Positions 56,150-64,000 of a stretch of 64,000 nt of DNA are shown piece by piece. The DNA comes from Acidovorax sp. NO-1 (GTDB taxonomy: Bacteria; Pseudomonadota; Gammaproteobacteria; Burkholderiales; Burkholderiaceae_C), in assembly GCF_000238595.1 (NCBI RefSeq), contig NZ_AGTS01000102.1:1-64000 (forward strand), read 5' to 3'. Below the pieces are notes generated by a model. That model saw only the letters and a list, made by a program, of their open reading frames with translations, did no database searches and had not been told where the DNA came from. A program made the position numbers and the translations under genes. Each line of letters begins with the position of its first letter. The stretch's first letter is position 1.

Positions 56150-56163
56150 GCAGATTGATACAG

Positions 56164-56181
56164 TGGAGCGGGTGATGGGAA
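56164..56181. other. Right attachment site, 3' end of tRNA-Gly
   Basis: These 18 bases are identical to 31986-32003 and form the CCA end and T-arm side of the tRNA, so integration preserved a complete tRNA gene. Confidence 0.9.
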
Positions 56182-56237
56182 TCGAACCCACGTTATTTGC
56201 TTGGGAAGCAAGAGTCCTACCATTGAACGACACCCGC
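56164..56237 (-). tRNA. tRNA-Gly (anticodon CCC)
   Basis: Read on the minus strand the 74-base gene starts GCGGGTG, pairs fully with CACCCGC at the other end of the acceptor stem, has an anticodon loop TTCCCAA (anticodon CCC), a GTGGG-TTCGATT-CCCAT T-arm and an encoded CCA. Its 3' end is the island integration site. Confidence 0.95.
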
Positions 56238-56304
56238 GAAGCCGCCGATTATAGGCAGCATCCTGTGCGTTGCCGGGCTGGTCGTGGCCATCGGCCCAAA
56301 AAAA

Positions 56305-56345
56305 CCGGCAGATCCAGTGCGTGCTGGATACTGCCGGATTTTTTT
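56305..56345. terminator. Bidirectional terminator between tRNA-Gly and the aldehyde dehydrogenase gene
   Basis: CCGGCAGATCCAG and CTGGATACTGCCGG form a long stem with an A-run on the left and a T-run on the right. It would end the dehydrogenase transcript before the tRNA. Confidence 0.8.
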
Positions 56346-56354
56346 GGTGTTTTT

Positions 56355-56399
56355 GGCTCCTAGCGCTTATCCAGAAAGCGCAAGCAGCTATCAAAAAAT
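56355..56399. repeat. Dispersed small repeat copy
   Basis: GGCTCCTAGCGCTT ... AAGCGCAAGCAGCTATCAAAAAA matches 15582-15645 and 58022-58075 in core and edges. Confidence 0.7.
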
Positions 56400-56416
56400 G
56401 AGTTGATCAAACCCCG

Positions 56417-57907
56417 TCATTTCTGGACATCGCCCACGCACAGGTACTTGATCTCCACGTAGTCATCCATGCCGTGGTGCGAGCCCTCTCGGCCCAGGCC
56501 CGACTGCTTGACGCCGCCAAAGGGCACATGTTCGGTGGCCAGGATGCCGACGTTGGCGCCCACCATGCCGTATTCCAGCGCCTCCGTCACGCGGAAGATG
56601 CGGCCCACGTCGCGGCTGTAGAAGTAGCTGGCCAGACCGAACTCGGTGTTGTTGGCGGCGTCTATGGCCTCCTGCTCGGTATTGAACTTGAAGATGGGTG
56701 CGAAGGGGCCAAAGGTTTCCTCGCGGGCGCACAGCATGTCGGCCGTGGCATTGGCCACCACCGTGGGTTCGAAGAACTGGCCCGAGCCCAGGCTTTGGAG
56801 GCGCTGGCCGCCCGCCACCACCTTGCCGCCCTTGGCCAGGGCGTCATCCACATGGCGCTGCACTTTTTCCAGTGCGGCTTCCTCGATCAGCGGGCCTTGG
56901 TTCACGCCGTCTTCAAAGCCATTGCCCACCTTGGCGGTTTTGACCCTGGCCGCAAACTTGGCGACAAACTCGTCGTACACGCCTTCCTGCACATAAAAGC
57001 GGTTGGAGCACACGCAGGTCTGGCCCGCGTTGCGGTATTTGCTGGCAAAGGCGCCTTCCACGGCGCTGTCGATGTCGGCATCGTCGAACACGATGAAGGG
57101 CGCATTGCCGCCCAGCTCCAGCGACATCTTCTTGACCGTGGGCGCGCTCTGCGCCATCAGGATGCGGCCCACTTCGGTGGAGCCGGTGAAGCTGATGTGG
57201 CGCACCACGTCGCTCGCGCACAGCACCTTGCCGATGGCAATGGAGTTGTCGCTGTCGGCCGGCAGGATGTTGAACACACCGGGCGGGATGCCCGCGCGCA
57301 GGGCCAGCTCGGTGGCGGCCAGGGCGGTGAGGGGCGTCAACTCGGCGGGCTTGATGACCACGGGGCAGCCTGCGGCCAGCGCGGGCGCCACCTTGCGGGT
57401 GATCATGGCGAGCGGGAAGTTCCATGGCGTGATGGCCGCGCACACGCCGATGGGCTGCTTCAAGACCAGCAGGCGGCGGTTGTTGTCAAAGGTGGGCAGC
57501 GTTTCGCCATTGACGCGCTTGGCTTCTTCGGCAAACCATTCCACAAAGCTCGCACCATAGGCGACCTCGCCCTTGGCTTCGGCCAGCGGCTTGCCCTGCT
57601 CGGCGGTCATGATGCGGCCCAGGTCGTCCTGGTGGGCCATGAGCAGGTCGAACCACTTGCGCAGGATGGTGCTGCGTTCCTTGGCGGTCTTGGTCTTCCA
57701 CGGGCCCCAGGCGGCGTTGGCGGCGGCAATGGCGGCCTCTGCATCGGCCGGGCCCAGGTTGGCCACATCGGCCAGCTTGAGGCCGGTGGCCGGGTCGTTC
57801 ACATCAAAGCGGCTGCTGCCAGCCACCCACTGGCCGTTGATGAGGCCATCGGTCTTGAGCAGGGTGGGGTCGTTGAGCAGGGCGAGGGGGGATGTCTTCA
57901 TGTCCAT
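56417..57907 (-). CDS. NAD(P)-dependent aldehyde dehydrogenase, GabD-like
   Basis: A 496-residue aldehyde dehydrogenase with the catalytic Glu in SLELGGNAPFIVF, the catalytic Cys in NAGQTCVCSNRFYV and the cofactor site FTGSTEVGRIL. Best general match is succinate-semialdehyde dehydrogenase. It lies beside a GntR regulator and genes for hydroxyproline breakdown, which need an alpha-ketoglutarate semialdehyde dehydrogenase for the last step. I infer that this enzyme may fill that role. A second ATG 6 bases downstream is an alternative start. Confidence 0.85.
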   Translation of the reverse strand: MDMKTSPLALLNDPTLLKTDGLINGQWVAGSSRFDVNDPATGLKLADVANLGPADAEAAIAAANAAWGPWKTKTAKERSTILRKWFDLLMAHQDDLGRIMTAEQGKPLAEAKGEVAYGASFVEWFAEEAKRVNGETLPTFDNNRRLLVLKQPIGVCAAITPWNFPLAMITRKVAPALAAGCPVVIKPAELTPLTALAATELALRAGIPPGVFNILPADSDNSIAIGKVLCASDVVRHISFTGSTEVGRILMAQSAPTVKKMSLELGGNAPFIVFDDADIDSAVEGAFASKYRNAGQTCVCSNRFYVQEGVYDEFVAKFAARVKTAKVGNGFEDGVNQGPLIEEAALEKVQRHVDDALAKGGKVVAGGQRLQSLGSGQFFEPTVVANATADMLCAREETFGPFAPIFKFNTEQEAIDAANNTEFGLASYFYSRDVGRIFRVTEALEYGMVGANVGILATEHVPFGGVKQSGLGREGSHHGMDDYVEIKYLCVGDVQK

Positions 57908-58021
57908 GGAGGTCTCTCATCAGCAACGCAAGAAGGAAGGGGGCAAGGGTAGCGCCAAACACCTTGGCCGACTGTCGCGTCGGCAAACCTGTGCTGGCAT
58001 TGGGGGTAGAAGAAAAATATG

Positions 58022-58075
58022 AATTAAATAGGGCTCCAGCGCTTATGCAAAAAGCGCAGATAGCTATAAAAATGG
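58022..58075. repeat. Dispersed small repeat copy
   Basis: AAATAGGGCTCCAGCGCTT ... AAAGCGCAGATAGCTATAAAAAT shows the same inverted core as the copies at 15582 and 56355, here between the GntR and aldehyde dehydrogenase genes. Confidence 0.7.
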
Positions 58076-58122
58076 GAGTATTTTTAGCGGGTCGGGTGCA
58101 TGCGCTAGCGGCGCCTGCGGGG

Positions 58123-58794
58123 TTAGCGGTCGATGATGCGCCGTGCAAACTTTTCCAGGTAGTCCATCAGCTGCTCTGCACCTGCCATCGCCCGGGCTTC
58201 GTCGCCGCTCGCAATGCCCTGCGCCAGTTGCAGGTGCGCGCGGGCGCCTTCTGATACCTCGCCTTCGTGCTGGTAGGCGTACCAGAAGCGGCGGCACTGC
58301 ACGATGAGCGGTTGCACGCATTTGACGGCCGAGTGGTTCTGGCTGGCCTGGTGGGTGACGAGGTCGAGCGCATGGTCGGCCTGCATGTAGCCGTCCAGGT
58401 GGCCGCGCGTTGCGGCTTCCATCATGTTTTCGGCGCACCGCACGATGGCCTGGCGCTGCGGCGCGGTGGCGCGACGGGCGGCGTTGGAGGCGAGCAGCCG
58501 TTCCAGCACGCGGCGGGTCTGGATCACGTCCAGGTGGTCGGCAAGGTCGATGTGCGACACCAGCAGCCCGCGCCGGGGCTGCTGCACGATGAGCCCGATG
58601 GACACCATGCGCAGCAGCGCCTCGCGCACCGGCGTGCGGCCCAGGCCGGTGCGCTCCGCAATCTCGGCCTCGACCACCGGGCTGCCGGGCTGAAGCTGCA
58701 GCGTGGAAATCATGGTTTCGATGGCGTCGTAGGCCACGTCTGCCGCGCGCCGCTTGGGCGCTGGCTCTGGCGGGTGGGCGAAGGTGGTTGTCAT
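58123..58794 (-). CDS. GntR-family (FCD) transcriptional regulator
   Basis: A 223-residue FadR-type regulator with an N-terminal winged helix (LQPGSPVVEAEIAERTGLGRTPVREALLRMVSIGLIVQQPRRG) and a C-terminal FCD ligand domain with likely metal-binding histidines (DHALDLVTHQASQNHS). It sits at the end of the hydroxyproline gene row, so it is the probable repressor of that operon. The ATG at 58794 is used; a TTG 9 bases upstream is less likely. Confidence 0.87.
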   Translation of the reverse strand: MTTTFAHPPEPAPKRRAADVAYDAIETMISTLQLQPGSPVVEAEIAERTGLGRTPVREALLRMVSIGLIVQQPRRGLLVSHIDLADHLDVIQTRRVLERLLASNAARRATAPQRQAIVRCAENMMEAATRGHLDGYMQADHALDLVTHQASQNHSAVKCVQPLIVQCRRFWYAYQHEGEVSEGARAHLQLAQGIASGDEARAMAGAEQLMDYLEKFARRIIDR

Positions 58795-58835
58795 CGTGCG
58801 CAATCCGGCGAAAGTGGCGGCATCTTAGAACCCGC

Positions 58836-60216
58836 TCAGGGTCTTTGCGCAGATCGCGCCGCAGCCCCATCGGCGGGGTGGGACGCTACTGGCGCTGCAG
58901 GGCTTTGGGGGGTGGCAGGTGGTGCCGCTGTGGCCAGTGTGCCGATACGCGCTGGCGCCAGCAGGTGCCGTGGGGGTGCAGGCACCCAGCCGAACAGGTG
59001 CTGCGTGGCTGCACCGCAGATGCGGCCCTGGCAGGCGCCCATGCCGCAGCGGGTGTGGAGCTTGGCATCGATCCAGCCGTCGCGATCGGCCAGCGCAGTG
59101 TAGGGCACGTCTTCGCAGCGGCACACCAGGGTGTCGGGCTGCGCCAGGGTTTTGAGTGCTTCGTTCAGTGGAAACGAAGCCTGCAACGCCTGCGCAAAGC
59201 CCTCCCAGTGCGCCAGCTGCGGGCGCAGCGCCTGGGCCTGTTGCACCTGTCCCGCCGCAGCATGGCCTGCCATCTCGCCCTGAACCAGTGCACGTTCGCT
59301 GCCGCCAAAGCCGGTGGCTTCACCCGCGGCGAACACACCGGGCACGCTGGTGCGCATCTGTGCATCGACAGCCAGGCCCTGGCCACCGCTCAGCGGCCCG
59401 CCCAGTGCGCAGCCCAGCATCTGCCCCCAGGTGGGTGTTGGGCACCAGCCCGAACCCGCAGGCCACGCGGTCGCAGGCCATGGTTTCTTCGGCGTGATGG
59501 CCTTTGCGCAGCCTCACTGTTTGCACCTGGGTGGTGCCTTGGACTTCCAGTACGTGGCTACTGGCGCGCAACTGCGAGTGAAGCAGGGTGAGGGCCTGCA
59601 CCGCCTTGGCAGGCCAGCGCGGCAGTTGCGCTGCAAAGCCAGCGAGCGCGCTCCACGGCGCCTGCTCGGCCACGCGCACCACGGTGGCTCCGGCCTTTGT
59701 GGCCGCTGCCGCAGCGGCCAGCAGCAACGGGCCGGTGCCTGCAATGACGATGCGCTGGCCGCGCACGTCGAGCCCCGCCTTGATGAGGGCCTGCAAGGCG
59801 CCTGCACCCGTCACACCGGGCAGTGTCCAGCCCGGGAAGGGCAGCAGCAGCTCGCGGGCGCCGGTGCACAGGATGATGCGGTGGCTGTGCTGGGTCCAGC
59901 CCCGGTCAGCGTCTTCCAGCAGCAGGGCCGGGGCCTTGTCGCCGGATTGCGGGTCACCCAGGCCCACCACGCGGGTGCCAGGCAGCAGGCGGATATTGGT
60001 GTGCCGGGCCAGCGCCGCGCGGTGCTGTTGCGCCAGGGCGGGCAAGACCACCTGGGGGCCATCGCGCCAGATTTGCCCACCGGGCTGCGGGTTGTCGTCC
60101 ACGATGGTGATCGCTGCCCCGCTGGGCGCGGCAGCGAGGGCAGCCGCCAAACCTGCAGGGCCTGCGCCGATGATGAGGATGTCGCAGCGCTCGTGCGCCG
60201 GGTGGTGCTGGGTCAT
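58836..60216 (-). CDS. HcnB-like FAD/NAD subunit of D-hydroxyproline dehydrogenase (frameshifted)
   Basis: The first frame begins MTQHHPAHERCDILIIGAGPAGLAAAL (FAD fold) and reaches VPNTHLG near 59425. The second frame continues LGCALGGPLSGGQGLAVDAQMRTSVPGVFAAGEATG and ends with a BFD-like iron-sulfur domain (VCRCEDVPY ... RCGMGACQGRICG). Removing one base from the CCCCC at 59424-59428 joins them. The pattern matches the large flavin subunit of HcnABC-type heteromeric amino acid dehydrogenases. Its start overlaps the 2Fe-2S gene as ATGA. Confidence 0.83.
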
Positions 60217-60497
60217 CGTTTTGCGCTCCCAGGGGCGGCGCCGACGTCGGTGTGGATCAGCATGCCCTCGGCGCAGTCCGTCTGACATGCCAGGCGGGTG
60301 CGGCCATGGATGCGCACCCGGCATTCATGGCACACGCCCATGCCACACAGCGGCGCCCGGGGCTCGCCGGTGACCGAAGTGCGTGTGGTGCCCGGTGCTC
60401 GCTGGGCGAGAGCGGCGGCGACGCTGGTCCCTGCTGGCACCTGAAGGGGCGTGCCATTCACGACGATCTGCACAAGAGAGCGCGCGGCTGGGGTCAT
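60213..60497 (-). CDS. 2Fe-2S subunit of D-hydroxyproline dehydrogenase (HcnA-like)
   Basis: A 94-residue ferredoxin-like protein with APLCGMGVCHECRVRIHGRTRLACQTDC, giving the four cluster cysteines. It overlaps both neighbours by 4 bases (ATGA on each side), so the three subunits are translated as a unit. It should carry electrons between the two flavin subunits. Confidence 0.88.
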   Translation of the reverse strand: MTPAARSLVQIVVNGTPLQVPAGTSVAAALAQRAPGTTRTSVTGEPRAPLCGMGVCHECRVRIHGRTRLACQTDCAEGMLIHTDVGAAPGSAKR

Positions 60498-61609
60498 GGG
60501 TGGCTCAGGCCCGCAAAGCGTGCAGGTGCATAGGGCGAAGGGTCGATCAATGGCGTGCCTCCGGTGATTTGCGCCGCCAGCAACTGCGCGCTGACCGGGG
60601 CGGTGGTCACCCCCAGCCCTTCATGGCCCACGGCCAGCCACAGGTGCGGGTGTTCGGGGTGCGCGCCAATCAGCGGCAGGCTGTCGGGCGTGGCGGCGCG
60701 AAAACCGGTCCAGGTGCGGATGGCATTGAGGTCGGCCAGGCCGGGCAGGTAGTCGAGTGCACGTTGCAGCATGCGCGCCATCACGGCGTTGTTGACGGCG
60801 GGGTCGGTGGTGTCGAACTCGCGCGACGAGCCGATCAGCAGCTGCCCTGTGGGCCGGGGCTGCACGTTGAAGGCCACCGAGGTACCGTCGCTGTGGTGGG
60901 CGCTGGTGATGTAGCCCAGCTCCACCAGCTGGTGGTGCACGGTGCCCGGGTAGCGGTCGGTGATGACGAGGTGGCCTTTTTTGGGGCGCAGCGGCAGGCC
61001 AGGGCACAGCTGCGGGGCGTGGATGCCGCTGGCCAGCACGATGGCGCCTGCACTGCGCTGGCTCCCGTCGCGCAGAGTGACGGTGTTGCCGTTGATGTGC
61101 ATCGCTTCGGCCTGCTCCAACACAAGGTGCCTGTGGGCTGCGGCCTGGTCCAGCAGCCACTGGGCTGCGCGGGGGGCATAGACCACGCTGTCGCCCTGCA
61201 CCTTGAGCGCTCCCGCCAACCCGGGGCGCAGTGCGGGTTCTGCGCGGGCCAGGGCGGCCGCGTCGAGCATGTCGCAGGCGATTCCGTGTGCTTGCAGGGT
61301 GCTGCGTTTGTCATGGGCCGCCTGCAGCTCTGCATCGTTGGCGGCCAGCCAGAGCGTGCCGCAGGGCGTGAACGCACAGCCCGCATCCATGTGGGGTGCC
61401 CAGGTGTGCCAGAGGTCCAGCGATGTCTGGCTCAGCGCCAGTTCGGCAGCGTTGTCATCCATCACCACCAGATGGCCCATGCCCGCCGCCGTGGCGCCGC
61501 CGAGGCGCGCATCGATCACGCGCACCGACAGCCCGGCCTGCGCGAGGGCATGGGCACAGGCCGCGCCGACGATGCCAGCGCCGATCACAAGGACATCGGT
61601 GGTTTGCAT
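60494..61609 (-). CDS. DadA-like FAD oxidoreductase, catalytic subunit of D-hydroxyproline dehydrogenase
   Basis: A 371-residue DAO-family flavoprotein with VLVIGAGIVGAACAHALAQAG at the N-terminus and RTWTGFRAATPDSLPLIG near the C-terminus. It resembles HcnC and the small flavin subunit of opine and D-hydroxyproline dehydrogenases. It should oxidise cis-4-hydroxy-D-proline to pyrroline-4-hydroxy-2-carboxylate and feed electrons to the respiratory chain through its partners. The epimerase upstream supports this substrate. Confidence 0.86.
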   Translation of the reverse strand: MQTTDVLVIGAGIVGAACAHALAQAGLSVRVIDARLGGATAAGMGHLVVMDDNAAELALSQTSLDLWHTWAPHMDAGCAFTPCGTLWLAANDAELQAAHDKRSTLQAHGIACDMLDAAALARAEPALRPGLAGALKVQGDSVVYAPRAAQWLLDQAAAHRHLVLEQAEAMHINGNTVTLRDGSQRSAGAIVLASGIHAPQLCPGLPLRPKKGHLVITDRYPGTVHHQLVELGYITSAHHSDGTSVAFNVQPRPTGQLLIGSSREFDTTDPAVNNAVMARMLQRALDYLPGLADLNAIRTWTGFRAATPDSLPLIGAHPEHPHLWLAVGHEGLGVTTAPVSAQLLAAQITGGTPLIDPSPYAPARFAGLSHP

Positions 61610-61636
61610 GGGGCCGTGCGGATGGAAGGAGGCGGT

Positions 61637-62584
61637 TTACAGCCGGATGCCCCAGCCGAACGGGTCCGCCTCGTCGATCAGCAAGGTCGCTTCCGCGCTC
61701 ATGTAGGCGCGGCCACGCATTGTGGGGATGACCTTGCCATCGTCCTGCAGCGTGTAGCTGGCCTCGAACTGGCTGCCGATGATGCTGGCCTGGCGCCAGA
61801 GTGCGCCCGGTGCCAGCTTGCCGTCAGCCGCCAGGCAGGCCACCTTGGCGCTGGTACCCGTGCCGCAGGGCGAGCGATCATAGGCCTTGCCGGGACACAG
61901 CACATAGTTGCGACTATCGGCGGGGTCATCGGCTTGGTCATCGTCGGCAAACAGCTCGATGTGGTCGATCTCGCCGCCGTCGTCACCCCGAATGCCCTGG
62001 TCTTTGAGGGCCTGCTGCACGGCGCAGCTGTAGCCCATCAACGCCTCCAGGTTGTCGCTGGCTACACGCTGGCCGTGGTCCGAGATCAAGAAGAACCAGT
62101 TGCCGCCCCAGGCCACATCGCCGACCACGCGGCCATAGCCGGGCACCTCGATGGCCAATGCGTGGTGCAGCCGGTAGGCGGGCACGTTGCGCACGCTGAC
62201 CGATCCATCGGCGTGCAGGGTGGTGGTGACGGTGCCCACGGGTGTCTCGATGCGGTGCTCGCCAGGCTGGATGCGGCCCAGGTAGGCGAGCGATGCGACG
62301 AGGCCGATGGTGCCGTGGCCACACATGCCCAGGTAGCCGCTGTTGTTGAAGAAGATCACGCCCGCCGTGTTGGCAGGGTCTTGTGGCGCACACAGAAGGG
62401 CCCCCACCACCACATCGCTGCCACGCGGCTCCAGCACGGTGGCGGCCCGCCAAGCGTCGTGGCGCTCGGCCAGCAGCGCACGCCGCTCGGCCATGGTGCC
62501 AGTGCCCAGGTCTGGAAAACCGTCGATGACAAGCCGGGTCGGCTCGCCGCCCGTGTGGGAGTCGATCACGTGGATGCGTTGCAT
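61637..62584 (-). CDS. lhpA: 4-hydroxyproline 2-epimerase
   Basis: A 315-residue proline racemase-family protein. It has both catalytic cysteines, in [11 protein letters not shown] and [12 protein letters not shown], and [17 protein letters not shown] at the N-terminus. Two Cys indicate epimerase or racemase rather than a dehydratase. It interconverts trans-4-hydroxy-L-proline and cis-4-hydroxy-D-proline in the cytoplasm. The ATG at 62584 is used because the protein family begins there ([13 protein letters not shown]). The gene is next to the dehydrogenase that uses its product. Confidence 0.9.
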   Translation of the reverse strand: MQRIHVIDSHTGGEPTRLVIDGFPDLGTGTMAERRALLAERHDAWRAATVLEPRGSDVVVGALLCAPQDPANTAGVIFFNNSGYLGMCGHGTIGLVASLAYLGRIQPGEHRIETPVGTVTTTLHADGSVSVRNVPAYRLHHALAIEVPGYGRVVGDVAWGGNWFFLISDHGQRVASDNLEALMGYSCAVQQALKDQGIRGDDGGEIDHIELFADDDQADDPADSRNYVLCPGKAYDRSPCGTGTSAKVACLAADGKLAPGALWRQASIIGSQFEASYTLQDDGKVIPTMRGRAYMSAEATLLIDEADPFGWGIRL

Positions 62585-62621
62585 GGTGCTCTGGTGGTGG
62601 TGCAGTAGGGCGCTCAGTGTC

Positions 62622-63539
62622 TCAGGCGACAGACTGGTATTTTGTAGGGCGCGTGGCCAGGGCCTTGCGCACCACGCTCTCCACAAACGCACGTTCGTCG
62701 CCCACCAGGGGCAGGCGGGGGCGGCGCATGTGTTCGGTGCCCACACCCACCAGTGCGTCGATGAGCTTGAGGTTCTGCACGAGCTTGTTGGACACATCCA
62801 GGTGCAGCATGGGCGTCATCCACTGGTAGAGCGGCAGTGCCTCGGCAAATTTGCCAGCCTTCATCAGCTCGTACAGCGCCACGGTCTCGCGCGGGAAGGC
62901 GCAGCCCACGCCGGCCAGCAGGCCGTCGCAGCCCAGCGCCAGGCCTTCGTAGGCGAGGTCGTCCACGCCCAAAAAGAGTTGGTAGCGCTCGCCCACGGTA
63001 TTGCGCAGGTCGGTGATGCGGCGGATGTCGCCCGTGCTTTCCTTGATGGCGGCGATCCACTCGCAGTCGGCCAGCTCCAGCATGTGCTCGGGCTTCAGGT
63101 CCACGCGGTAGGCCACGGGGTTGTTGTAGACCATGAGAGGGCGCTGGGCGGCATGGGCCATGGCGCGCACGTTGGCCATGGCTTCGCGCGCGTCGGCCAC
63201 GTAGATCACCGAGGGCATGACCATGTAGCCGGCCACGCCGAGCTTGTTGCCGCCGTCGATGTACCGCAGGGCCTCGCGGGTGCTGGTTTCGGACACGTTG
63301 GCGAGCACTGGTACGCGGCCGTCAGCGGCTTCGAGGGCGATCTTGGCAACCTGGAGCTTTTCTTCCAGCGTGAGGGTGCTGGCTTCGCCCAGCGAGCCAC
63401 AGGTCACCAGGCCATGGATGCCGTTGCGGATCTGGAAGTCGATGTGGCGGGCCGTGCCCTCGGCGTCGATGGACTCGTCGGCGTGGAACTTGGTGGTGAT
63501 GGCAGGGAAGATGCCTTGCCAGCGGGGTTGTGGGTTCAC
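62622..63539 (-). CDS. DapA-family protein, probable pyrroline-4-hydroxy-2-carboxylate deaminase
   Basis: A 305-residue lyase of the DHDPS/NAL family. The catalytic Tyr is in [13 protein letters not shown] and the Schiff-base Lys in [16 protein letters not shown] at 63539 follows AAGGAG and starts [16 protein letters not shown]; the longer open frame upstream is not family sequence. In hydroxyproline breakdown such an enzyme makes alpha-ketoglutarate semialdehyde from the dehydrogenase product. It is the first gene of the row, 37 bases upstream of the epimerase. Confidence 0.87.
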   Translation of the reverse strand: MNPQPRWQGIFPAITTKFHADESIDAEGTARHIDFQIRNGIHGLVTCGSLGEASTLTLEEKLQVAKIALEAADGRVPVLANVSETSTREALRYIDGGNKLGVAGYMVMPSVIYVADAREAMANVRAMAHAAQRPLMVYNNPVAYRVDLKPEHMLELADCEWIAAIKESTGDIRRITDLRNTVGERYQLFLGVDDLAYEGLALGCDGLLAGVGCAFPRETVALYELMKAGKFAEALPLYQWMTPMLHLDVSNKLVQNLKLIDALVGVGTEHMRRPRLPLVGDERAFVESVVRKALATRPTKYQSVA

Positions 63540-63574
63540 AGGGTGCTCCTTGGGTGCGATGGGCGATGAAGTTA

Positions 63575-64000
<426 letters not shown>

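Larger units (their letters stand above)
31986..56181. mobile_element. Decayed ICEclc-type island with heat/stress-tolerance cargo
   Basis: The 24.2-kb segment lies between two exact 18-bp repeats, one forming the 3' end of tRNA-Gly(CCC). It carries a P4-type integrase next to the tRNA, a MobH relaxase, a DUF3742-type gene and a TraG-like remnant, all typical of the ICEclc/PAGI-2 family, but no other conjugation genes. The cargo is a proteostasis cassette (hsp20, clpK, ftsH, trx, htpX-like, degP-like, psiE) and an AbiE toxin-antitoxin pair. An IS3-family element sits where the conjugation core should be. Confidence 0.88.

Overview
The window looks like a chromosomal segment of a high-GC betaproteobacterium, most likely Comamonadaceae (Acidovorax or a close relative). 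The reasons are the ImuA-ImuB-DnaE2 mutasome, a gcvTHP operon behind a tandem glycine riboswitch, a CatIJ/ScoAB-type CoA transferase next to a PAS-LuxR regulator, and several copies of a small dispersed repeat with an AGCGCTT/AAGCGC core and an AGCTATCAAA edge. This assignment is inferred from gene content and sequence style, not from a database search.

Region 1 (1-31985) is ordinary chromosome. It holds a nitroreductase end, an FKBP-type PPIase, a SoxC/SoxD-like sulfite dehydrogenase pair with a Crp/Fnr regulator, gcvT-gcvH-gcvP under a glycine riboswitch, a DctPQM TRAP transporter with a divergent Lrp-type regulator, ETF-quinone oxidoreductase facing an SDR/thioesterase pair, katG, two carboxymuconolactone-decarboxylase-family genes, the PAS-LuxR regulator with scoAB, an HD-GYP protein, the LexA-box-controlled imuA-imuB-dnaE2 cassette, an AsmA protein and an RluA-family pseudouridine synthase.

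Region 2 (31986-56181) is a genomic island bounded by an exact 18-bp direct repeat. The right copy is the 3' end of an intact tRNA-Gly(CCC). Next to it lies a P4/ICEclc-type integrase, followed by a truncated LysR gene, an XRE regulator, a MobH relaxase, an AbiE toxin-antitoxin pair, a DUF3742-type protein and the last ~100 codons of a TraG-like conjugation gene. An IS3-family element fuses that fragment to a broken IS110 transposase. The left half carries a protein quality-control and stress cassette: HTH regulator, Hsp20, ClpK/ClpG, PLD-type cardiolipin synthase, FtsH, thioredoxin, PAS-GGDEF-EAL, PsiE, HtpX-like M48 protease, DegP-like protease and a LysR regulator. This resembles the transmissible heat-resistance islands known as LHR, TLPQC or tLST, here in a short form on the remains of an integrative conjugative element. 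No type IV secretion core is left, so the element is probably not self-transmissible.

Region 3 (56182-64000) is chromosome again: tRNA-Gly, an aldehyde dehydrogenase, a GntR regulator and a full set of genes for trans-4-hydroxy-L-proline breakdown (three-subunit D-hydroxyproline dehydrogenase, 4-hydroxyproline 2-epimerase, DapA-like deaminase), then the start of alaS.

Five genes (imuA, imuB, ftsH, clpK and the HcnB-like dehydrogenase subunit) each need a one-base correction, in or beside a short homopolymer, to give full-length proteins. I read these mainly as likely sequencing indels and give each gene with its frameshift stated.
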